A DNA stretch of 64,000 bases from Kibdelosporangium persicum. Lineage in GTDB: Bacteria > Actinomycetota > Actinomycetes > Mycobacteriales > Pseudonocardiaceae. This document shows, piece after piece, positions 34,397 through 44,092 of this stretch (the first letter of the stretch is position 1; every line of letters begins with the position of its first letter). Where the stretch lies: contig NZ_JAAATY010000016.1 in NCBI RefSeq assembly GCF_013280595.1, positions 1 through 64,000 of the forward strand, written 5' to 3'. The notes beneath the pieces were generated by a model. That model saw only the letters and a program-made list of their open reading frames with translations. It did not search any database and had not been told where the DNA came from. Position numbers and translations under genes: made by a program.

Positions 34397-35374
34397 GTGA
34401 GCGTGAACCCCGAGTCGAGCGGCGCCTACGGCGTCGGCCTTGCGACAGTCACCACTGATGGCACCGTGCTGGACTGCTGGTTCCCCAAGCCGAAACTGGG
34501 GGACGCGCCCGCGCCCGGCACCCAGCGGTTGTCCGAAATGGAGGCAGCCGGGGAACTCGGCGAGGGGATCTCGGCGATGCTCGGGCCGGACGACGCCCGC
34601 GGTGTCGAGGTCATCGCCGTGCGGACCGGCATCACCGCGCTGGCCGAGCAGCCTGTCGACGCGTACGACGTCTACTTGCGGCTGCACCTGCTGTCCGCCC
34701 GGCTCGCGACGCCGAACAGCCTGAACCTCGACGGCGTTTTCGGGCTGCTGGCCAATGTCGTGTGGACCAACCACGGACCGTGCCCGGTGGAGAACTTCGC
34801 CGAGACGCGACTGGCGCTGCGGGCTCGTGGTGCGGTGACGGTGCACGGCATCGACAAGTTCCCGCGCATGGTCGACTACGTCGTGCCGAGCGGGGTCCGG
34901 ATCGCCGACGCGGACCGCGTGCGGCTGGGCGCGCACCTGGCGAGCGGCACGACCGTGATGCACGAGGGCTTCGTCAACTTCAACGCGGGCACGCTCGGCT
35001 CGTCGATGATCGAGGGCCGGATCTCGCAGGGTGTCGTCGTCGGCGACGGCTCGGACGTCGGCGGCGGCGCGTCGATCATGGGCACGCTGTCCGGCGGCGG
35101 CAAGGAGACGATCACCATCGGCGAGCGTTGCCTGCTCGGCGCGAACGCCGGCATCGGCATCTCGCTGGGTGACGACTGTGTCGTCGAGGCGGGCCTGTAC
35201 GTGACCGCGGGCACGAAGGTCACGCTGCCCGACGGCCGGCTGGTCAAGGCCCGTGATCTCTCGGGCGCCGGCAACCTGCTGTTCCGCCGCAACTCCAGCA
35301 CCGGAACGGTCGAGGTCGTCGAGCGCAGCGGGTCGGGCGTCGCCCTCAACGCGGCGCTGCACGCCAACGATTGA
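34397..35374 (+). CDS. dapD: Tetrahydrodipicolinate N-succinyltransferase
   Basis: 325 residues, the actinobacterial DapD type (Rv1201c). Left-handed beta-helix with [24 protein letters not shown] and [21 protein letters not shown], the succinyl-CoA binding part. Converts tetrahydrodipicolinate to N-succinyl-2-amino-6-ketopimelate, ahead of DapC and DapE. GTG start. Separated from dapE here by the toxin-antitoxin insert. Confidence 0.95.
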   Translation: MSVNPESSGAYGVGLATVTTDGTVLDCWFPKPKLGDAPAPGTQRLSEMEAAGELGEGISAMLGPDDARGVEVIAVRTGITALAEQPVDAYDVYLRLHLLSARLATPNSLNLDGVFGLLANVVWTNHGPCPVENFAETRLALRARGAVTVHGIDKFPRMVDYVVPSGVRIADADRVRLGAHLASGTTVMHEGFVNFNAGTLGSSMIEGRISQGVVVGDGSDVGGGASIMGTLSGGGKETITIGERCLLGANAGIGISLGDDCVVEAGLYVTAGTKVTLPDGRLVKARDLSGAGNLLFRRNSSTGTVEVVERSGSGVALNAALHAND

Positions 35375-35413
35375 CCACCGAAAGACGCCCTTCGTTCACC
35401 TAAGATTCATCAG

Positions 35414-36352
35414 ATGACCACTTCCCTCACGCCGGTGGATCTCGGGCTGACGCCTGAGCCGATCACCGCCCGCCGCAAGGACCCGCCAGCCGTGCACGTC
35501 CGTGTGCGCCTGGACAGTCAGCTGCGTGCGCTGCTCGCGCACGAGGCGGGCACCAAATCCGGCGTGGACCCGGAAGACCTGCACCAGATGCGCGTCACCA
35601 TCCGGCGCCTCCGCGCGGCGGTCAACGCGGACGGCGCCGGACTGGGGGACGCGGCGTCACCGCTGCAACTGGAGCTCAAGTGGCTCGGCAACGTCCTCGG
35701 TCCGGTCCGTGACCTGGACGTCCAGCTCGACCGGCTGCGCACGGAGGCCGCGGGCTTCGAGGACACCGAGCGGGCGGCCGTCGAACGCCTGCTCGGCGGC
35801 CTGATCAAGCAACGCCGGGCGGCCCGCCGCCGCATGCTGGCGGCGATGCGCACCCAGCGTTACTCCGACCTGCTGACCGCGTTAGCCGCCGCCACCGCTT
35901 CGGCGCCCTCGGCGGAGGCTCCCGTCGGGACGGACGGCAGCACTCCGGCCGTGGTCAGCGTGATCTACAAGCCGTACCGCAAGCTCTTCAAGGCAGTCGA
36001 GGCCCTCGGCGAGGACCCGCCGGACGACGACCTGCACGCCCTGCGGATCAAGGGCAAGCGGTTACGCTACGCCGCCGAACTGGTCGGCGCCGCGGGCCGG
36101 GAGCCGGTGAAGAACCTGATCAAGGCGACCAAGGCGTTCCAGGAAGTCCTCGGTGAACACCAGGACGCGGCCGTGGCGGAGGAGACGATCCGCCGCCTGC
36201 TCGCCGACCACGAGGACCCCGAGGTCACCTTCGTCGCCGGCCGCCTGGTCGAACGTGAACACGCCCGCCGTCTCGCCTACCGGTCACAGTGGCGCGAGAA
36301 ATGGGACGCGGTCGCGGCCTTCGCCCCCGAGTTCCACCGCAAGGCCACCTAG
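35414..36352 (+). CDS. CHAD-domain protein
   Basis: 312 residues, all helical, with two copies of the CHAD histidine motif: LHQMRVTIRRLRAA near 57 and LHALRIKGKRLRYAAE near 210, plus GEHQDAAVAEE. CHAD domains bind inorganic polyphosphate. No CYTH phosphatase domain is attached. It follows dapD by 39 bp on the same strand. Confidence 0.93.
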   Translation: MTTSLTPVDLGLTPEPITARRKDPPAVHVRVRLDSQLRALLAHEAGTKSGVDPEDLHQMRVTIRRLRAAVNADGAGLGDAASPLQLELKWLGNVLGPVRDLDVQLDRLRTEAAGFEDTERAAVERLLGGLIKQRRAARRRMLAAMRTQRYSDLLTALAAATASAPSAEAPVGTDGSTPAVVSVIYKPYRKLFKAVEALGEDPPDDDLHALRIKGKRLRYAAELVGAAGREPVKNLIKATKAFQEVLGEHQDAAVAEETIRRLLADHEDPEVTFVAGRLVEREHARRLAYRSQWREKWDAVAAFAPEFHRKAT

Positions 36353-36361
36353 GCACGGAAC

Positions 36362-37171
36362 TCAGTCGACCAGGGCTCCGCCGGACAGGTTGGCGATCGT
36401 CCCGGTGACGACTCCGGCCCGGTCCGAAGCCAGGAACGCGGCCGTCTCCGCGATCTCGGCGAGCGTGGGCAGCCGTTTCAGCAGTGTCCCCTGCGCCAGC
36501 CCGCCTTCGAGGAACTCCTGGACCGACTGCCCGCCCGCGGCCGCGGTCTGCTCGAAGAGGTCCTTGGTGTAGGAACCCGCAGCCGGTGCGTCGACGACGG
36601 CGTGCGGACGGATGCCGACGACCCGGATGTTGCCGGGGGCCAGCTCCGCTGCCAGCACGCGCGAGAAGGCCTCCTTGCCTGCCGCGCTCACGGCGTGCCC
36701 CAGGATGCCGCCGACAGCCAGTTTCGCGCCCGGCTCGGACAGGGTCAGGATGACGCCAGGCCGCTCCCGGCCCATGTGCCGGGCCACGGCCTTGCTGGTG
36801 ATGAACAGCGTCCGCAGGAAGCCGTCGATCGGCCGGATGAACTCCTCCAGCGTGAGGTCCGCCAGCGAAGTCCCCTGGTCGTGCATGACACTCACCGCGT
36901 TGAGGGCGATGTCGATGCTGCCTGCCGTCGCCGCGACCTCGGCGGCGTGCTGGTCGACCGCCTGCTGATCGAAAACGTCGACGACCGCGGTCTCGACCTT
37001 CCCGCCTGTGGCGGCGATCTCCCGCTCCACGGCGTCGAGTTTCGCCTGGGTCCGTCCGGCGATGAAGACCCGCGCGCCTTCACGGGCGAAGACCCGTGCG
37101 ACAGCGCCGCCGATCGCACCTCCGCCGCCGTAGATCACGGCGTTCTTGTCCGCCAGCAGCAATCCACTCAT
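36362..37171 (-). CDS. SDR-family protein lacking the catalytic tyrosine
   Basis: 269 residues, ATG at 37171 with GGAGGG upstream. Rossmann start NAVIYGGGGAIGGAVARVF and AGRTQAKLDAVE. Where SDR enzymes have YxxxK, the sequence reads HAVSAAGKEAF, so the Lys is present but Tyr is not. It may be an enoyl-reductase-like or non-classical member. Divergent from an HxlR regulator that probably controls it. Confidence 0.85.
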   Translation of the reverse strand: MSGLLLADKNAVIYGGGGAIGGAVARVFAREGARVFIAGRTQAKLDAVEREIAATGGKVETAVVDVFDQQAVDQHAAEVAATAGSIDIALNAVSVMHDQGTSLADLTLEEFIRPIDGFLRTLFITSKAVARHMGRERPGVILTLSEPGAKLAVGGILGHAVSAAGKEAFSRVLAAELAPGNIRVVGIRPHAVVDAPAAGSYTKDLFEQTAAAGGQSVQEFLEGGLAQGTLLKRLPTLAEIAETAAFLASDRAGVVTGTIANLSGGALVD

Positions 37172-37192
37172 GTGTGCCCTCCAGGTAGCTGT

Positions 37193-37205
37193 TGGTTGCA
37201 AACCA
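37193..37205. promoter_or_regulatory. Operator candidate between SDR and HxlR genes
   Basis: TGGTTGCAAACCA, 5-bp arms around GCA, followed by an A/T-rich tract (GGTTTTAAAAAACAACT) that must hold the divergent promoters. Confidence 0.4.
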
Positions 37206-37275
37206 TAGCCACATGAGGTTTTAAAAAACAACTAACTGCTGTGGTATTTTCCTATCAGACTGGGAAGGGGTGGTC

Positions 37276-37929
37276 ATGCCAACCAGCCGTAGCTATCGGG
37301 ACTCCTGCGGGATCGCCCGGGCGCTCGACGTCGTCGGCGAGCGCTGGGCACTGTTGGTGGTCCGCGAGCTGTTGCTGACGCCTCAACGTTTTTCCGAGCT
37401 ACGGCACGCCCTGCCACACGTCAGCTCGAACCTGCTGGCGGACCGGCTCCGGGAACTCGAACAGAACGGGGTGGTCCGTCGTGCCGAGGCACCGGCGAAC
37501 GGCCCGCGGGTCTACGAACTGACCGAACGGGGCCGGGCGTTGGAGCCGGTCCTGGTGGCGCTGGGCGACTGGGGAATCGACGCCCCGCAACCCCCGCCGC
37601 CGACCGCGCTCAGCGCCACGTCGGTGCTGATCTTCCTGCGCCGGGCCGCTCGTCCCGACCCCGCGGCACCGCCCACGACCTGCCGTCTCGAGCTCGACGG
37701 TCGAGTGTGGACGGTCCGGATGGCGGCCGGGGAGGTGGACGTGCGGCCCGGCGAACCTGCGACGGCGGACGTTTCGCTCCGTGCGGACCCCAAGACGCTC
37801 AGCGCACTGCTGACTGATCCGGCCGCACTCGCCACCGCGTGCGCCGACGGCAGCGTGGCCGTCGTCGGCGATCTGTCGGCGATCGGCCGGCTGCTGCACG
37901 CGGTCGCCGACCCGTGGCCCGCCGGCTAG
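37276..37929 (+). CDS. HxlR-family regulator with C-terminal SCP2-like domain
   Basis: 217 residues from ATG at 37276 (GGAAGGGG 6 bases upstream; a GTG at 37270 is the alternative). Winged HTH: YRDSCGIARALDVVGERWALLVVRELL and SSNLLADRLRELEQNGVV. The C-terminal 100 residues (RLELDGRVWTVRMAAGEVDVRPG ... ADPKTLSALL) resemble a sterol-carrier-protein-2 fold that may bind a lipid-like effector. Confidence 0.9.
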   Translation: MPTSRSYRDSCGIARALDVVGERWALLVVRELLLTPQRFSELRHALPHVSSNLLADRLRELEQNGVVRRAEAPANGPRVYELTERGRALEPVLVALGDWGIDAPQPPPPTALSATSVLIFLRRAARPDPAAPPTTCRLELDGRVWTVRMAAGEVDVRPGEPATADVSLRADPKTLSALLTDPAALATACADGSVAVVGDLSAIGRLLHAVADPWPAG

Positions 37930-37934
37930 CCGAA

Positions 37935-37964
37935 GTCCGCCCGGCGGGGATGTGCCGGGCGGAC
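37935..37964. terminator. Bidirectional terminator between HxlR and S9 peptidase genes
   Basis: GTCCGCCCGGC (37935-37945) and GCCGGGCGGAC (37954-37964), perfect 11-bp stem with 8-base loop. Confidence 0.85.
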
Positions 37965-37975
37965 TGAGTTTCGAG

Positions 37976-40102
37976 TCAGGCGAACATCTCGGCGAGCAAC
38001 TCGGGGCCGATCGGGATGGGGGCAGGGCGGTATGCGGGCGGCTGCGTGCCCATCAGCTCGCGCACCAGGAAGTCCCAGCAGCGCTTGCGGACCTGAGCGA
38101 TGCAGTCGATGAGCGTGTGCTCCGCTCCGGGCACGATGAACAGCTCGAAGTCCTTGTCGGCGGCCAGGAGCCGGTCGGCGAGCCGCAGCGAGTGCTGTGG
38201 GTGGACCTGGTCGTCCAGCTCGCCGTGGACGAGCAACAACTTGCCGGTCAACCGATCCGCGATGTCCACATTGGAGGAACGGGCCCAGGCCCCAGGGTTG
38301 TCCGCACCGTCGTAGCTCTCCACGAAGCCCAGGTTGAAGCAGCGGGCGTCGTGTGAGCCCGAGAGAGCCACTCCGGCCTTGTACGTCTCGGGGAAGTCCA
38401 GCATCGCCCGCGCCGCCGCGAATCCGCCGCCGGAGTGGCCGAACACGCCCACACGGTCCAGGTCCATCCACGGCCGGGTCTCGGCCAGCTGCCGCAGCGC
38501 CGCGACGTGGTCGGCCAGGCAGCCCGCGTCGGCCAGATGGCCGTATGAGGCGTCATGGAAGGCCTTGCTGCGGCCCGGGGTGCCCCGGCCGTCCAGTGCC
38601 ACCACCACAAAACCCAACGCCGCCAGGGGTTCCGCGTCCATCCCCATGCCGCCGGGGTCGAAGCCCGGCTCGACCCGGTTGACCTGCGGGCCGGGGTAGA
38701 CGTTGTCCACGACCGGGTAGCGCCCGGCGGGGTCGAAGCCGCGCGGCCGGTACAGCACGCCGTAGATGTCCGTCACGCCGTCAGCGGCCTTGACGCAGAA
38801 CCGTTCCGGCGCGGTCCAGCCGGTGGCGACGAGCTTGCTGATGTCAGCGCGTTCGAGGTCGACCAGCACTCGCCCGGACCAGTCGCGGACCGTCGCCACC
38901 GGCGACGTGTCCACAGTGGACGCCGAGTCGACGAAGTACGCCATGGAGTCCGGCAAGGTGACGACGTGGTCCAGGTCGTCGTCGGTGACCTTGGCGAACC
39001 CGGTGCCGTCCAGACTGACCCGGCACACCGTGCGCCGGTAGGGATCGGCGGCGACCAGCCCGGAGGCGGTGAAGTACACCACCCGCTCGGCCTCGTCGAC
39101 GTGCAGGATCTGCCGCACCGCCCACTGCCCGGACGTGACCTGCCCGAGTAGCTCGCCGGTGCGCAGGTCGTACCGGTACAGGTGGCCCCAGCCGTCCCGC
39201 TGCGAGTACCACAGCACCTCGTCGCTGAGCACCCGCACGATCGGGGGCTCGTACATCCACTGGTTGGGCTCGACGCGGGTGCTCCCGGTCTCGCTGAGCA
39301 CAGTGGTGACCTCGCCCGTCGCCGGGTCGAGTCGGTACAGAGTCAGCGTGCGCAGGTCGCGGGGCCGGGCGAGGTAGTAGACCGCCGAGCCGTCCGGAGC
39401 CCACCACGCCCACTTGATCATGATTGGCGACAGCTGCGGCATGAGCAGCGGCTCGGTCTGCGCGCGGACCACCGTGCCTGTGGTCACGTCCAGGACGACC
39501 AGCTCGGCCAGCGGCATGTGTTCGTCGCCGGGGTACGCGTACCGCTGGGTGTGTAGCGCCGGAGCGCTGCCGTCGGCGGGCCTGGCCTGCACCAGATGGG
39601 TCTGACGGACCTCGCGCTCATCGGTCCGGTGCGCCAGCACCTTCGTGGAGTCAGGTGACCACGCGACCGCAGGCGGCAGGTGCGGCAGACCGATCTTGCG
39701 CAGCAACGTGGCGTTGCTCGTGCAGTCCGGGCCGTAGCCGTACCCGTAACCGGGTTCTCCGTCGGTGGTCAACGCCCACTCACGACCGTCGGAAAGCGAA
39801 CGGGCCCACAGGTCGTGTCCTCGCCGGGACACCGCGACCTTCTGGTCAGGCGAGAGCACCTCCAGCGGACTGCCCAGGGGCGCGTCCGCGAGCGCGGTGG
39901 GGTCGAAGTCGGGCTGGCGGGTGCCCGCCGCCGGGTCGACCAGCACGAACCGGTTCCGCTCGCCGTCGTTCACCGCGTACCAGAAGCGGGCGCCGCCGTC
40001 GATCCACTGTGGCCTGACCTTGTCGCCGGTGACGAGTTCGCCGGGGCGGGCCGGACGGCGCAGGAGTTGTTCCGCGGCCTGGTAGTTCTCGGTGCTGCTC
40101 AT
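37976..40102 (-). CDS. S9 family prolyl oligopeptidase (DPP-IV type)
   Basis: 708 residues: an N-terminal beta-propeller (DPPIV_N) to about 470, then the alpha/beta-hydrolase domain with nucleophile Ser in FGHSGGGFAA, Asp in LVHGELDDQVHP and His in PGAEHTL. Cleaves dipeptides or short peptides after Pro or small residues. No signal peptide is seen, so cytoplasmic. Confidence 0.93.
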   Translation of the reverse strand: MSSTENYQAAEQLLRRPARPGELVTGDKVRPQWIDGGARFWYAVNDGERNRFVLVDPAAGTRQPDFDPTALADAPLGSPLEVLSPDQKVAVSRRGHDLWARSLSDGREWALTTDGEPGYGYGYGPDCTSNATLLRKIGLPHLPPAVAWSPDSTKVLAHRTDEREVRQTHLVQARPADGSAPALHTQRYAYPGDEHMPLAELVVLDVTTGTVVRAQTEPLLMPQLSPIMIKWAWWAPDGSAVYYLARPRDLRTLTLYRLDPATGEVTTVLSETGSTRVEPNQWMYEPPIVRVLSDEVLWYSQRDGWGHLYRYDLRTGELLGQVTSGQWAVRQILHVDEAERVVYFTASGLVAADPYRRTVCRVSLDGTGFAKVTDDDLDHVVTLPDSMAYFVDSASTVDTSPVATVRDWSGRVLVDLERADISKLVATGWTAPERFCVKAADGVTDIYGVLYRPRGFDPAGRYPVVDNVYPGPQVNRVEPGFDPGGMGMDAEPLAALGFVVVALDGRGTPGRSKAFHDASYGHLADAGCLADHVAALRQLAETRPWMDLDRVGVFGHSGGGFAAARAMLDFPETYKAGVALSGSHDARCFNLGFVESYDGADNPGAWARSSNVDIADRLTGKLLLVHGELDDQVHPQHSLRLADRLLAADKDFELFIVPGAEHTLIDCIAQVRKRCWDFLVRELMGTQPPAYRPAPIPIGPELLAEMFA

Positions 40103-40132
40103 TGTTTTCGTCTCCCCAGATGTCGTGGTCGG

Positions 40133-40795
40133 TCAGAGGCTGCGGGCAGTGATGTCGCCGTGGGCGGTGGTCGCGTGGATGGTCAGGTCGGCGGCCCCGG
40201 TGTTCTTGAGCGAGTTGTGCACCCGGCCGAGGGTCGTGCCTGCGTCCAGTGCGGCGGAAACCCCCGCGGCGGCGCCGACCGACACGTCACCGGCCTGCGT
40301 GGTCACCACGACCGTGCCGCGTACGGCCTCGTCGATCCGGATGTCGCCCTTGCCGGTGCTGATCTCGGCGGGGCCGTTGAGGCGGCCGACTGAGACGTCG
40401 CCTGCATGGGTCGCGAGGCGCACGCTTGCTGCCTCGTCGAGCTTGATCGCGCCGTGCGAGCCCTCGAAGGTGACGTCGCCCAGCCGTCCGACGCCGCGGA
40501 GTTCGGCGCTGGCCGCCTTCGCCTCGACGCGGGAACCGGCCGGCAGCTGGACGGTGACCTCGATGGCCCCGGACGGGCCGAGGATCTGGTTCTTCGCCGA
40601 GGCCTCGATCCGCAGGACGCCGTCGGCGTAGTCGACCTTGGTCTGCTCCGCCACCTTCACGTCGCGGCCCTTCGAGGCGTCCGCGGGCAGGACCTCGACC
40701 GTGGTGTCCGTCCGGTCGGCGGCGATGAACCGGACCTGCCCGGCGGGGATGTCCAGAACGGTGGCGATCGGGGCCGGGGTGTCGAACTTCCGCAT
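40133..40795 (-). CDS. DUF4097 beta-strand repeat protein
   Basis: 220 residues of repeated beta strands (VRLATHAGDVSVGRL, GKGDIRIDEAVRG, TTQAGDVSVG), the DUF4097 adhesin-like fold. No signal peptide or membrane segment. Divergent from a MarR-type regulator, and the pair shares an operator-rich region. Function unknown. Confidence 0.88.
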   Translation of the reverse strand: MRKFDTPAPIATVLDIPAGQVRFIAADRTDTTVEVLPADASKGRDVKVAEQTKVDYADGVLRIEASAKNQILGPSGAIEVTVQLPAGSRVEAKAASAELRGVGRLGDVTFEGSHGAIKLDEAASVRLATHAGDVSVGRLNGPAEISTGKGDIRIDEAVRGTVVVTTQAGDVSVGAAAGVSAALDAGTTLGRVHNSLKNTGAADLTIHATTAHGDITARSL

Positions 40796-40860
40796 CGTGT
40801 TCTCCTGACTGAGCCGCTTGTTTCTGACACCGGAAACGCTACGTTGCGTTCACAGTTTGG

Positions 40861-40876
40861 GCAACTAGTTTGTTGC
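40861..40876. promoter_or_regulatory. Operator candidate in the DUF4097 / MarR divergent region
   Basis: GCAACTAGTTTGTTGC, 5-bp arms with 6 bases between, 65 bp before the DUF4097 start. A second motif, TTGCAAT, occurs twice as direct repeat (40916 and 40971). The region is notably A/T-rich for this genome. Confidence 0.45.
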
Positions 40877-41017
40877 TTATGATCAGTATTTATGCACGTC
40901 AAGAACACATAATCATTGCAATGGCTCTGATTTCAACGCAACGCAAGCGGACTCGACCCGTTGCAATAGACGGACACCGCGCACTACGGTGGACCCATCG
41001 AGCACGAAGGAGACGTG

Positions 41018-41749
41018 ATGCCCGGAGGCAGGCTCACCCAGCAGGAACGCCGGCAGATCGCGCTGGGCCTGGCCGACGGCCTCGCCTACGCGGAGATCGC
41101 CCGAGGTCTCGACCGTCCCACGTCGACGATCACGCGTGAGGTGATGCGCAACGGCGGCCCCACCGCCTACCGCGCCGACCTGGCCCACCGGGCCACCGAA
41201 CGCCGCACGCACCGGCGCAGGCAGGCCACGCCCCGAGGGCCGCAAACGGCGCCGCAGGCGCACGGACGCGACGCCGAGGCCGTCCTCGAATACGAGGAGA
41301 CGTTCACGACACTGCTCATGCAGTCGGGCCTGCCGAAGATGATGGCCCGGGTGCTGACCTGCCTCTTCACCACCGACGCGGGCAGTCTCACGGCGGCCGA
41401 ACTCGTCCAGCGCCTCCACGTCAGCCCGGCGGCGATCTCGAAGGCGATCGCGGGCCTGGAGAACCAGGGGCTCGTCCGCCGGGAACGCGACGAACGCCGC
41501 CGCGAACGCTACTTCGCCGACAACGACGTCTGGTACCAGTCGATGGTCGCCAGCGCCCGATCCAACGCGCTGCTGGCCGAGACCGCACGGGAAGGCGTCG
41601 GCATCCTCGGCCCGGGCACCCCGGCCGCCGTCCGCCTGGAGAACATCGCCCGCTTCATGGACTTCGTCGGCGAGAGCATCGCCCGCGCCGCGGAACAGGC
41701 GCGCGACATCCTGTACGCGAAGGTCGAAACGGACAACCGGCCGTCCTGA
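41018..41749 (+). CDS. MarR-type regulator with N-terminal HTH_38-like domain
   Basis: 243 residues, ATG at 41018 with AAGGAG 5 bases upstream. Residues 5-60 (LTQQERRQIALGLADGLAYAEIARGLDRPTST, split over helix-turn-helix) look like the IS30-transposase/HTH_38 DNA-binding region; residues about 85-190 are a MarR/GbsR winged HTH (LTAAELVQRLHVSPAAISKAI). Two DNA-binding parts in one chain are known in actinobacterial members. It probably controls the divergent DUF4097 gene. Confidence 0.85.
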   Translation: MPGGRLTQQERRQIALGLADGLAYAEIARGLDRPTSTITREVMRNGGPTAYRADLAHRATERRTHRRRQATPRGPQTAPQAHGRDAEAVLEYEETFTTLLMQSGLPKMMARVLTCLFTTDAGSLTAAELVQRLHVSPAAISKAIAGLENQGLVRRERDERRRERYFADNDVWYQSMVASARSNALLAETAREGVGILGPGTPAAVRLENIARFMDFVGESIARAAEQARDILYAKVETDNRPS

Positions 41750-41751
41750 CG

Positions 41752-41787
41752 GTCAGGGCCCGGCTTCCTGCGAAGCCGGGCCCTGAC
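41752..41787. terminator. Strong bidirectional terminator
   Basis: GTCAGGGCCCGGCTTC (41752-41767) and its perfect complement (41772-41787), a 16-bp stem with a CTGC loop, between the convergent MarR-type and dapC genes. Confidence 0.92.
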
Positions 41788-41799
41788 CTGCAACACAGG

Positions 41800-42888
41800 T
41801 CAGCCGGTCAGCCGGGAAGCAGCCGCCGCGACGCGCTCGTCGGTCGCCGTCAACGCGATCCGGACGTGCTTGGCCCCTGTCGGCCCGTAGAAGGTCCCCG
41901 GGGCGACCAGAATCCCGCGCTCCGCGAGCCACGACACCGTCTGCCAGGCGTCCTCGCCCCGGGTGGCCCACAGGTACAGGCCGGCCTCGGAGTGGTCGAT
42001 CGTGAAGCCCGCGGCCGTCAAGGCCTCCCGGAGCACCGAGCGGCGTGCCCGGTAGCGCTCCTTCTGCGCCTCCACGTGCGAGTCGTCGGACAGCGCCGCC
42101 GTCATGGCCTCCTGCACGGGCCGCGGCACCATCATCCCGGCGTGCTTGCGGACCTCCAGCAGCGAGGCCACCAGCACCGGATCACCGGTCACGAACCCCG
42201 CGCGATAACCGGCCAGGCTGGACGACTTCGACAGCGAGTGCACCGCGAGGACGTTGTCCAGGCTGCCTTCGTTGACCGAGTGGTGCAGCACCGACACCGG
42301 CGTGACGTCCCAGCCCAGGGACATGTAGCACTCGTCGGACACCACGATCGCGCCGCGTTCACGGGCCCACGTGACGACCTTGCGGAGGTGTTCCACGGGC
42401 AGGACGCGGCCGGTCGGGTTGGACGGCGAGTTGAGCCAGATGATCGCCGGTTTCCGCGGCCCGAGGGCCGTCAGGCCGTCCGTGCGCACGACGGACGCCC
42501 CGGCCAGCAGTGCCCCGACCTCGTAGGTCGGGTACGCCAGCGGGGGGATGACGATCACCGATCCCGGGGCGACCCCGAGCAGCGTCGGCAGCCAGGCGAC
42601 CAGTTCCTTCGACCCGATCGTCGGCAGCACGCCGTCCGCGGCGACACCGCCGACGCCGTACCGGCGGCCGAGCGCCTCGACCGCCGCTTGCCGCAGCTCA
42701 GGCGTGCCGTGTGTGGTGGGATAACCGGCACGGTCGGACACTGACGCCAGCGCCGCCCTGATCTTGTCGGGCACCGGGTCGACGGGGGTGCCCACCGAGA
42801 GGTCGACCACCCCGTCCGGGTGCGCACGGGCCTGGGCCGCGGGACCGGCCAGCGAGTCCCACGGGAAGTCCGGCAAACCCTTGATCAA
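41800..42888 (-). CDS. dapC: N-succinyl-diaminopimelate aminotransferase
   Basis: Class I/II PLP aminotransferase of 362 residues. The PLP lysine is in [16 protein letters not shown], with [12 protein letters not shown] before it. TTG at 42888 overlaps the ferredoxin stop (TTGA), which fixes the start. The fdxC-dapC pairing and the presence of dapD and dapE close by support DapC, as in Corynebacterium; the M. tuberculosis neighbour is Rv1178. Converts N-succinyl-2-amino-6-ketopimelate with glutamate. Confidence 0.9.
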   Translation of the reverse strand: MIKGLPDFPWDSLAGPAAQARAHPDGVVDLSVGTPVDPVPDKIRAALASVSDRAGYPTTHGTPELRQAAVEALGRRYGVGGVAADGVLPTIGSKELVAWLPTLLGVAPGSVIVIPPLAYPTYEVGALLAGASVVRTDGLTALGPRKPAIIWLNSPSNPTGRVLPVEHLRKVVTWARERGAIVVSDECYMSLGWDVTPVSVLHHSVNEGSLDNVLAVHSLSKSSSLAGYRAGFVTGDPVLVASLLEVRKHAGMMVPRPVQEAMTAALSDDSHVEAQKERYRARRSVLREALTAAGFTIDHSEAGLYLWATRGEDAWQTVSWLAERGILVAPGTFYGPTGAKHVRIALTATDERVAAAASRLTG

Positions 42889-43211
42889 TGCTCCGGCTCG
42901 CGCGGCGCCAGGTCCTTGATCCACTGCGGGTCGGCCGAGACCTTGCCGACCTTGGACGCCCCGCCGGGCGAACCGAGCTCGTCGAAGAAGTCGACGTTGG
43001 CCTTGGTGTAGTCCTTCCACTGGTCGGGGACGTCGTCCTCGTAGTAGATGGCCTCCACCGGGCAGACCGGCTCGCAGGCACCGCAGTCGACGCACTCGTC
43101 AGGGTGGATGTAGAGCATCCGGTCGCCTTCGTAAATACAGTCGACCGGGCACTCCTCGATGCACGCCTTGTCGAGCAAGTCGACGCAGGGCTCGGCGATG
43201 ACATAGGTCAC
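42885..43211 (-). CDS. fdxC: 7Fe ferredoxin
   Basis: 108 residues, GTG at 43211 after [19 protein letters not shown] and [15 protein letters not shown] give one 3Fe-4S and one 4Fe-4S cluster. Counterpart of Rv1177. Electron carrier of the cytoplasm; coupled to dapC by a TTGA overlap. Confidence 0.95.
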   Translation of the reverse strand: MTYVIAEPCVDLLDKACIEECPVDCIYEGDRMLYIHPDECVDCGACEPVCPVEAIYYEDDVPDQWKDYTKANVDFFDELGSPGGASKVGKVSADPQWIKDLAPREPEH

Positions 43212-43366
43212 GGTGCTCTGCTCCTTCTGAAAACCGTGGTCACGCGCGTTCGGGAAGTACGCGATAGGGCCAGTATCCCCCGTCCACCCGGCGGACGAGT
43301 AGCCGGTGTCAGAGGGTGACCAGGATCTCAGCAAGTCGGCCGGGCCGATCACCCCAGAATCGGGTC

Positions 43367-44092
43367 ATGGACACCGTCACCCGACTCGAACACGAGTGCG
43401 CCCAGGCCTGGCCCGCGGTGGTCGACGAGCGCCTCGGCGACTGGCGGATGCGGGCCGCAGGCGGGTTCACCGGACGCGCGAACAGCACGCTGACCTGCGG
43501 CGACCCTGGCATCGACCTGCCGCTGGCGTTGCGCCGGGCCGCCGGGTTCGCCGAACGCAACGGCATCCGGCCGACCGCGCACGTGGTGCTGGGCTCGCGG
43601 GTGGACGCCGAGATCGCCGGACAGGGCTGGGTCGTCAACCTCGACCACCCGGGCGGGGCGGAGTCCTTGGTGATGATCGGACCTTTGTCCCCTGGAGCGC
43701 ACGAGGGCGCGCGTGTCGACGACGCGCCGTCGCCTGGTTGGTGGGAGCTCACCGCGGGCTCCCAGGAGCCTTCGTCAGCCCAGCGGCACGTCCTGTCGTC
43801 CATCTCCGGAGTCGGTTACGGCGTGCTCGAACGTGACGGTCAGGTCGTCGCTGCCGTGCGCGGCGCGGTCGTCGGCGACCTCCTGCACGTCGCACGGTTG
43901 GCCGTGCGCCCGTCACATCGCCGCCAGGGCCTTGCCGTCGGCCTGTTGAAAACGCTGTACGCGTGGGCGGACGCCAAGGGCGCGAAACGCCAGGCACTGC
44001 AGGTCGCCGAGCACAACACGGCGGCGATCCGGCTGTACGAGGGCTTCGGCTGCGCCGAACACCACCGCTACCGCTACTGGATCCCCTGCTGA
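43367..44092 (+). CDS. GNAT-family N-acetyltransferase
   Basis: 241 residues from ATG at 43367; the frame is open to GTG 43316. The C-terminal half is a GNAT fold with VRPSHRRQGLAVGLLKTL and HNTAAIRLYEGFGCAEHHRY. The N-terminal half (LEHECAQAWPAVVDERLGDW) is a degenerate second domain. Substrate unknown. Its end overlaps the next, convergent gene by 19 bp. Confidence 0.85.
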   Translation: MDTVTRLEHECAQAWPAVVDERLGDWRMRAAGGFTGRANSTLTCGDPGIDLPLALRRAAGFAERNGIRPTAHVVLGSRVDAEIAGQGWVVNLDHPGGAESLVMIGPLSPGAHEGARVDDAPSPGWWELTAGSQEPSSAQRHVLSSISGVGYGVLERDGQVVAAVRGAVVGDLLHVARLAVRPSHRRQGLAVGLLKTLYAWADAKGAKRQALQVAEHNTAAIRLYEGFGCAEHHRYRYWIPC

